DNA of 64,000 nucleotides, from NCBI GenBank assembly GCA_023512835.1, contig CM042092.1:12290498-12354497 (forward strand), read 5' to 3'. The stretch is from Taxillus chinensis (taxonomy: Eukaryota; Streptophyta; Magnoliopsida; Santalales; Loranthaceae). How positions within the stretch are numbered: the first letter of the stretch is position 1; the number at the start of each line of letters is the position of its first letter. Positions 34,880 through 43,800 of this stretch are shown piece by piece. Position numbers and translations under genes: made by a program. Below the pieces are notes generated by a model. It saw only the letters and a list, made by a program, of their open reading frames with translations, was not told the origin of the DNA and searched no databases.

Positions 34880-37800
34880 ATGCCGATAGAACTGCCTCGA
34901 GGCCTACCCTTCTCGGTAGACACATGGACTGCTTCGTCCAAATTAAAGAGGCACCACTTCCTCACCCATGCCCACAAGGACCACTCCTCTGGGATATGTA
35001 CTCATTCCGTATACCCAATCTACACAACGCGTCTCACCAAATCCCTCCTCCTCCAGCAGTACCCCCAGGTCTGCCAGTGCTCGTTTCATTTCGCTGTGTT
35101 TGTCACTTTCAAACAAACAAATGTCAAATATGTGTTGGGTTTTGATTTATGTTGGTTCTGCAGCTTGATTATTCACTCTTCGTGCTTATTGAAGTGGGAC
35201 AATCAGTGGCTATCGACGATCCTGATGGAGCTTTTACTGTTACTGCGTTTGATGCAAACCATTGCCCCGGTAGGCTGTCGCTTTTTCTTTTTTCCTTTTT
35301 TTGCTTAACGTTTTAGCATTGATTTGTTTGCTGGGTTTTTTTGGACATGATTCGACTTCTGACATAAAATGGACTTGGTCACCAATGGGGTATCTTATTG
35401 TTTCTTTAAAACATATGTTGACCTGTCCAATTGCGTGCCTTTCCCTTTAGCTTTAGGAGTTCTCTTTTCTTTGTTTTGTTTTTGTTTTCGTACGTTTTGG
35501 TGTAGGGGAGACACAGTCCTCTCCTTTGTCTTGTATCCTTTTGCGGCTCTCTATTCTCATTTGCTGTTTTAATTATCCCTCAGGAGCTGTAATGTTCTTG
35601 TTTGAAGGCAATTTTGGTAATATACTGCACACCGGAGACTGTAGGCTCACACCCGAGTGTCTCCAAAATTTACCTGAGAAGTACGTAGGCAAGAAAGGAA
35701 GACAGCCATTGTGTCAGCTTGATTATGTCTTTCTCGACTGCACTTTTGGGAAAGCTTCTATGAAAATGCCTAGCAAACATAATGCAGTTCAACAGGTAAT
35801 TGTTGACCTCAATTGTTATTTTTTGTTATGTGGAAGCTGGTCATCGCTTATCAGTTGTCAAATTACATAAATACAATGAAGCAGGTTATCAATTGCATAT
35901 GGAAGCATCCAAATACCCCCCTGGTGTATTTAACCTGTGATCTTCTTGGCCAAGAAGAAGTACTTGTTGATGTGTCCAAAACATTTGGGTCCAAAATATA
36001 TATTGATAGCGTTGGCAACCCAGACTGTTTTATGTATCTCACACTTACAGCTCCTGAAATCATCTCTCAAGATCCAGCATCCCGTTTTCAGCTGCTAGAT
36101 GGATTCCCTAGGCTGTATGAAAGAGCACAAGCAAAGATTGCTGACGCACAGGCAAGTTCTCAGCCTGTGCCTCTGATCATTCGTCCTTCAGCACAGTGGT
36201 ATGCTCTCGAGGACGAGTCTCTGGATGCTGGTCATCGGAATAGAGTGAGAATCAATGAAGCAGTGAAGGATGTGTTTGGTGTTTGGCATGTCTGCTATTC
36301 AATGCACTCATCCAGGGAAGAACTGGAGTGGGCTCTTCTACTTCTGGCACCAAAACATGTAGTCTCGACTACCCCGGATTGCCGGGCCATGGAGCTTGAT
36401 TATGTCAAAAAGAAGTGTTTCAATCGAGTGTCTTCGGATGATCCTCTGTGGAAGGTCATGGACATTAGCATGAAGGTCATGGGATCTTCTACTTCAGAAT
36501 CCCAGTTGCAAACAGTTGATGTTTCAATGAGCAAGAGAGAGCTTCACGATTGGTCTCCCCCAATAAAGAGGCCCCTTGTCACTCTATTTGGAAGAACACG
36601 AGTTGGCCTACCTCAAGAAATGACAAAAAGCATGGACACTAGAGGAAGCCAATCACTCAAAACATACGAAAAAGAATTAGAAACTATAACATTCCACAAT
36701 GGAGAGGGTGTTAAATTGAAGTCAAGTAGTTTATGTGTGAGTGGTATTGAAGGTGGATGTGGGAAGTCCGTGGAGAAGGAAAGCAAAGTGCATGTTGCAT
36801 CCGTGGGCACTGAAGGAAGCCATTCATTAAGAACAGTTGAAAATAAACAAGAAACTCTGCTATTGCACAATGAAGAGGGTGTCAAAGTGAAGTCTACCAT
36901 TTTATGCGCGAGTAGTGTTGACAATGAACATGCAAAGTCCACCGAAAACAAAGAAAGCAAAGTGCATGCTGCATCCTCGGACACTGAAAGAAGCCATTCA
37001 TTAAGAAAAGATGACCGCAAACGGGAAACTTCGTCATTGCGCAATGAAGAGGGCGCTGTTGAACTGGAATCTAATAGAAGTTTATGGGTGAGTAGTAATG
37101 AAGGTGGACATGCAACACTTGGGGAGAGAAAGGAAAGCAACGAGCATATCATATCCTGTTGGTTCCATATGCAGCGGAAGCGTGCCGTTCGGGTCCTAAA
37201 CGGCCGTATAAAATTATGAAATTTTATACACGGCATCCTAAGAGGTGGAACCTTCATCTAGAGGTGTTTAATTGAAATTTTAAGCAAGCAAAACGGAAAA
37301 TTACATACCCGTAATTTCCGGTAGTATCTGTGCTCGTCGGTGCGAAACTCCAAACCAGGAGCTCTCTAGAGCGATCCACGTGCACCGGCGGTCCACGGAC
37401 GTCCCGTCCCACGTTCAGGTGCTAGCACGAGCGTAGAGACTCCTCGGATTCGTCCGTTTGATCAACCTATTGCTCCACTTTGTTGCGCCGTACGAAGAAA
37501 CGGGCTGTTTCTGCTTAATGCCTAACTTAGAAGCGAGGGAGAGGAGAGAAGTGGGAGAATGAGTTCTTTGTTCTCCAAAGCACCCAAAAATTTTATCTCC
37601 CACGTTTTTCCTCTCACTCCCCTTAATAATGTATGCCAAAACCCATTATTAATAAAATAACACTTTTATTTTATTTATTTTGTTTTATTAGCCACCCATT
37701 TTCAAACCTAGGATGTAACCCTTTGAAAATAGGCCCTAATAAACCAAAAAACATGGGCCACTCATGTTTTCACATGGTGTGACATATGTCCCCTCTCGTC

Positions 37801-40800
37801 TCATCTCGTGTGGGCCCCACCTGCGCCTGTGTGGGCCCCACTGGAACCCGAGCGCCGAAAAATCCGAAACTGGACACGTTCGACTGTGGCAATCTCCTGA
37901 ACTTAGATATGCCCTCGGAATTCCTAAACGATGATCCGAATCACTTATTCTGGCTCGAATAGTGATTTTGAGTCGATCTAGCAATCCGGGCTCTTATTGA
38001 TTCCGAACTTGAATCAATCTGGACCGATTGCTTTGTGTAGTTCCACTGAACTACTGGACCTACCAAATACACTATTGTGTGACCCTCTAGGTTCCTTCCT
38101 TAATGGCTATGGTCCCACCATAGTCCGTGAACGTTGTCTAGAACACGACACGGCGACCAAAAAGGATGAGATATATCGTATAAGTCGACAGCCTCCTACA
38201 AACGCTCACTGTGTATTTTAATCCTTTTGTCACGGACATCGCAACAAGCGGAATGCATACCTATGCCATCAGTCCTATTGCTTGTTATATTTTTCTTTGA
38301 CTTTCTGATGGACTTGTCTGGAATACCATGGCCATGGATTTCAGTCTGACACTACCATCAAGTCAAAGGGCCAGCCGATGTCATCTTCCATAACTTGGAA
38401 GGGACAAATCCTCTCTTGACCCATCTGTTATTGTCATACCAGTCATGACATACCTAACACAAGCTACCTCGCCACGAGCATCTATGTCATGGTTTTCATC
38501 ATGTATCAAAGTATGTGATTCGTGGTATACAATAACAATGGTCTCAAGTCGGAGGACCAATACACACGTCTATAGATGAGAACGATCAATGGCATCTTGA
38601 TGTGCCGTTCTCATTAATGGGTCGATCCTTCCGATCTCCCAAACTTGGAGATCACCAAGTGCGAACACTATGAGAAAGTGTCTCAATGCTTATGAGCCCC
38701 CAACACTGATAGTCAAACATCTTCTCGTGTCCAATCAGAAAGATGTATCTAGACCATAGGACATATTGTTTAAGATATTGTCATAACATCCAATAGGTTC
38801 TCATTATAGCGGGGACTGCTATAACCGATTGATGCGACAATATACTATGGACATTATCGTGTATGTGAACGCGAAGTATAATGAACATACACTGATAAAT
38901 ATATAAACACATAATGTATAATACAATGAAATCCCCAATATATACATGTACGGTGGTTGGGTCTAGGGCACCCAATCCAACAAACTCCCACTTGCACTAG
39001 AGCCAACTCGCTAACATACCGTAACCCGCTAGCACTTACATGAGCATCATGCTTCCGCTGAGTAATGGCTTTAGTCAAGGGGTCCGCCACATTATCCTCT
39101 TGTGGCTACTCTGCTAATCACGACGTCACCTCTCTTAGTAAAGTCTCGAAGAAGATGATATTTTCGAGTATATGTTTGGTTCGCCGATGTGATCTTGGCT
39201 CCTTAGCTAGGGCAACCGGCGCAGTTGTTGTCACAATAGATTGTGACGGGATCTACACCGCTAGGCACCTCCCCGAGCCGAGTGAGGAAACCGCGAATCC
39301 AAATCGCTTCCTTTTCGCAAGATCCTGAGGCTGCTATATACTCGACTCTCTTGTAGAATCTGCAACAATCGCCGCTTGGCGCTACGCCAACTCACAAGAC
39401 CACCATTCAAGATGAAAACATATCCCGATTGTGACTTCGATCATCATGATCCGTCCGAAAGCTAGCATCCGTGTACCCCCGCATGACTAGCTCATCATCT
39501 TTTCCATATACCAGGAACAACTCCTTAGTACGTCTCAAGTACTTAAGGATTGTCTTCACTGCAGCCCCAGTGCAGTTCACCTGGATCTGCCTGATATCTA
39601 CCTACTATGCTCAATGCATAGGCAACATCGAAGCCGAGTACATAACATGGCATACATGATGGAACCCATAGCCGAAGCATAAGGGACTCTCTCCATCTTC
39701 TCTCTCTGTTCTTGTGTTTTAGGACACATTTTTCTTGAGAGACTAATGCCATGTGACATTGGAAGTAATCCTCTCTTGGAGGCTTCCATCTTGTACCTTT
39801 TGAGTACTTTGTCAATGTATGTACTCTGACTTAGGCCTAATATTCTCTTGGATCTATCTCTATGGATTTTGATCCCTAGAATATAGGATGCATCTCCTAA
39901 GTCCTTCATGGAAAAGTTTTCATTTAACCACGTCTTAACCATCGTAAGACTGGTATATAGTTTCCTATAAGTAGTATGTCATCAACATACAACACCAGGA
40001 ACACTTTAGCATTTTCACTTACCTTTTGGTAAACACATGGTTCACTTTCATTTTTGATGAAACCAAACTGCCTTACGGCTTCATCAAAACGAAGATTCCA
40101 TGATCTGGAAGCCTGCTTCAATCCATAAATCGATCTTTGCAGTTTACAGACTTTACGAGCTTGGCCTGGTGTCACAAATCCTTCTGGCTGTGTCATATAG
40201 ACATCTTCCGTCAGATTCCCATTAAGAAAGGCTGTCTTGACATCCATCTGCCAAATCTCATAGTCATGGAATGTCCGCTATTGCTAATAGAATTCGGATG
40301 GACTTAAGCATTGCCACTTGGTGAAAAGGTTTCATCATAGTCAATTCCTTGACGTTGTTTGAAACCTTTAAGAACCAGTCTTGCTTTATAGGTGCACACG
40401 TTACCCTCCATGTCCAATTTCTTTCGGAATATCCATTTGCACCCAATGGATCTTATTCCTACGGGAGCATCTACCAAAACCCAAACTTGGTTTTGATACA
40501 TGGAGGCCATCTCAGAATTCATGGCTTCTTGCCATTGTTCAGCCTCACGACCGGTGATAGGCTGCTGTGTAGGTCTCGGGTTCGTCGTTGTCTACTAACA
40601 ACGCATCACCTGACTTCTGGTGATGAGAAAACCATAATACCTTTCTGGTTCTCTCCTTTCCCGACTTGACCTACGCAACTCATGTGTTTCGGAGCCGTTA
40701 TTTCCACTTGCTCTTGTGGATCTTGCTCCTGTACCGACTCTTGTACATCTTGAGCCTCGACTTCATTTAAGTCAATTGGGCTCCCACTATCTCTTTTAGA

Positions 40801-43800
40801 GATGTGTTCCCTCTCTAGAAATATGGCATATCTTGCCACATTAACTTTTCTATCCGAGGGGTTATATAGGTAGTATCCTCTTGTTTCTTTAGGATACCCT
40901 ATAAAGTTACACTTCGCGCTTCGGGGTACTAGTTTGTTACTGGAATCGGTTTTAACAAACGCCTCGCATCCCCAAATACGCAAGTGTGACGGATTGGGTT
41001 TCTTACCATACCAAGAACTCGTATGGAATCCCATCTCTTGCTTTAGTCGGTACACGATTAAGTGTGTATCTTGCGTTTGCAATGCATATCCCCAAAAGGA
41101 TAATGGAAGAGTGGCATGACTCATCATAGATCGAACCATGTCAAGCAAGGTACGATTTCTCCTCTCACTAACACCATTCCACCGTGGTGTATAAGGAGGA
41201 GTACGTTGTGTTATTATTCCACATTCTTGTAGAAAATCGGTGAACTCTTGGCTAATATATTCGCCACCTCGATCTGAGCGAAGCTTCTTTATCTTTTTGC
41301 CAAGTTGATTTTCTACTTCACTTTTATATTCCTTGAACATGTCAAAGGAATCCGACTTATATCTCATTAGGTAGATATATCCATATCTACTGAGATCATC
41401 GGTAAAAGTGATGAAATAGGAATAACCACCTCTAGCTTCTACTTGGAACGGTCCACAAACATCTGTGTGGATAAGTTCCAGAAGCTCTGTAGCTCTTTCA
41501 CCTTTACCACTGAAAGGTGCTTTTGTCATTTTGCCCCTTAAACAAGCATGACATAAATCTAAGGGTTTGAGTTCAAACCGACTCAAATACCCTTCTCGAT
41601 GTAACTTAGTCAATCGCTTCTCGTTTATATGGCCTAAACGACAATGCCACAACCGGGTGTCGTATGAGTCATGTATGTTTGTGGTGGTGGTATTTGCTTT
41701 ATCGATGGCTAACACTTGGTTGTTCAATTCCAGGATATACAAACCATTTATTAATACTGCGTCCCATAACTTACATTTCCTTTTGAAAAGGAACACAATT
41801 TATTTCCAAACTTGAAATAAAAACCATCCATATCTAAACTCGATACGGAGATTATGTTACGGGTTACACTAGGCACATAATAACGAGTTCCTTAGTACAA
41901 CAAACAAACCATTAGGCAAGGATAAGTAATAATCTCCCACAACTATGGCAACCAGTCTTGCACCATTAGCACCTCGTAGATCCACCTCGCCTCTATCCAG
42001 CTTTTCGAACTTACTTGGTTCCTGCATTTGGATACACACATGTGAGACACATGCCGTATCTAATACCCAAGAAGTAGAAACGAAAGATTACATTCGATAA
42101 CGAATATACCTGAAGTTGAAGCGTCATCCCGCTTCTTCTTCACCACCACTTTGCAGCTTTTTCTTCCAGGTGGCCCTTCTTGCCACATGCAAAGCAAACA
42201 GCGTCCTGTTCGTTGGACTCCCTCAAGATCTTTTGTTTCTTGGCAGGACGTTCTACCTGTGCCTTTGGCCCACTCTTGGCCAATGGTCTCTTGGTTGGAC
42301 GTTTGCCCTTTCCCTTTGACCTCTTAGTCAGCATAAGGACTTGAGCTTTATCTTTCTTCATATCCTTATCAGCTTGACGAATCATGGTCAGAAGGTCTGG
42401 CAACGACTTCTCCAAGTTATTCATGTTATAGTTCAGCACGAACTGTGAATAGCTTGGAGGCAGGGAGGATAGGATGAGATCAACACATAGACTAGTGTCC
42501 ATTTGGATCCCTAAGATTTGGAGCCTCTCGATGTAAGTAATCATCTTACATACGTGCGGGCCTGCCTGGCTCCATCTCCTATCTTGCTCGTGAACGAGCA
42601 TGGGAGATGTCATATCTCTCCTGTCTAGACCTCTCCTGATATAGCTCTCTCGGACTTGAGAGAATATCAAAGGGAGACTTATCTTCATAAAGCCTCCTGG
42701 AGTTCACTGGACATAGCCGATAGCATGATGCACCGTACGTCTAGTGAATCCTCTTTATGTTTAAGATAAGAATCTAGAATCGTTGGCGGTGAATCTTGAG
42801 GGGGTTCACTAGGGAGTGGGGTCTCCAGGACATAGAATTTCCTTTCTTGGCGTAGTACTATGCGTAAGCGCACTGTACCACTCCTGGAAATTCGCACCGG
42901 TAAGGACATTTTCTTTGTCCAACAGATGGCAATGATAGGTTGGTGATGGGAGTTGCCATGTGATCTACAACAAAGTAAACTTAAGCGATTAGTATCTTGG
43001 TTTAGTATGATTTCAAATTGACATATGTATAGGACATGTCTCCCACTATTTGCTCAAATTCCAATAGCCCTCACTATTGAATTCGGATTATTTCGTCGCT
43101 GAAATAATCTAGTGGCAAGGATCCATATTCCCCTCTTTATGGCCCAAGCTAGGGCTACGCCACCATAAAGAGGTATTTAGGTAGGCTTTACTCTGGCCAA
43201 CTGCTAAAACTTGCAGTTCCTTGGTTGTTGAGTGGACTCCCCTGGTCCGTGAACCATTAACTCGGTTCCTCAACCTTTGCCTCCAAAACTGCATCAAGCT
43301 AGCTAGGGCTACTTCTTTGATGCACCTTTTGGTTCAGTCGACCCATTAATTGACTTACAACTCCCCAGAGCAAAAGGATATCCCCGACTGAGGCACGACC
43401 GATACCCGAGCACAAAGGGTGCATTTTAAGTTAATTAATGGAAGGCTTTCTGACTTTATATATGCTTTTGAGGGATTTTAGGCCATGTGATATATATATT
43501 TGTCACATCCAATATATATACGGCTTTTCCTTTTTAACTTAGGCACATCTGTCTACGTGATCGCCCTCATAGACCTCACACACATGCCAAGGGTGGAAAA
43601 GTGGCGATCATAGAGATATCCATACAAACAGATATCAAAGCGGATAAATGCATGATCATGAGCTTTGGTTGGTCTACTAAGTGAGTAGAAGACCAACCAT
43701 TAAACCTAGGGGTCTCCTCTTGAGCTTTTCACTGGCCTGGGTCCCACTGAGCTCTCCTGCTTGGATCGGCTTGCATCCGGGTCCTGGATTACGTGTCCGA

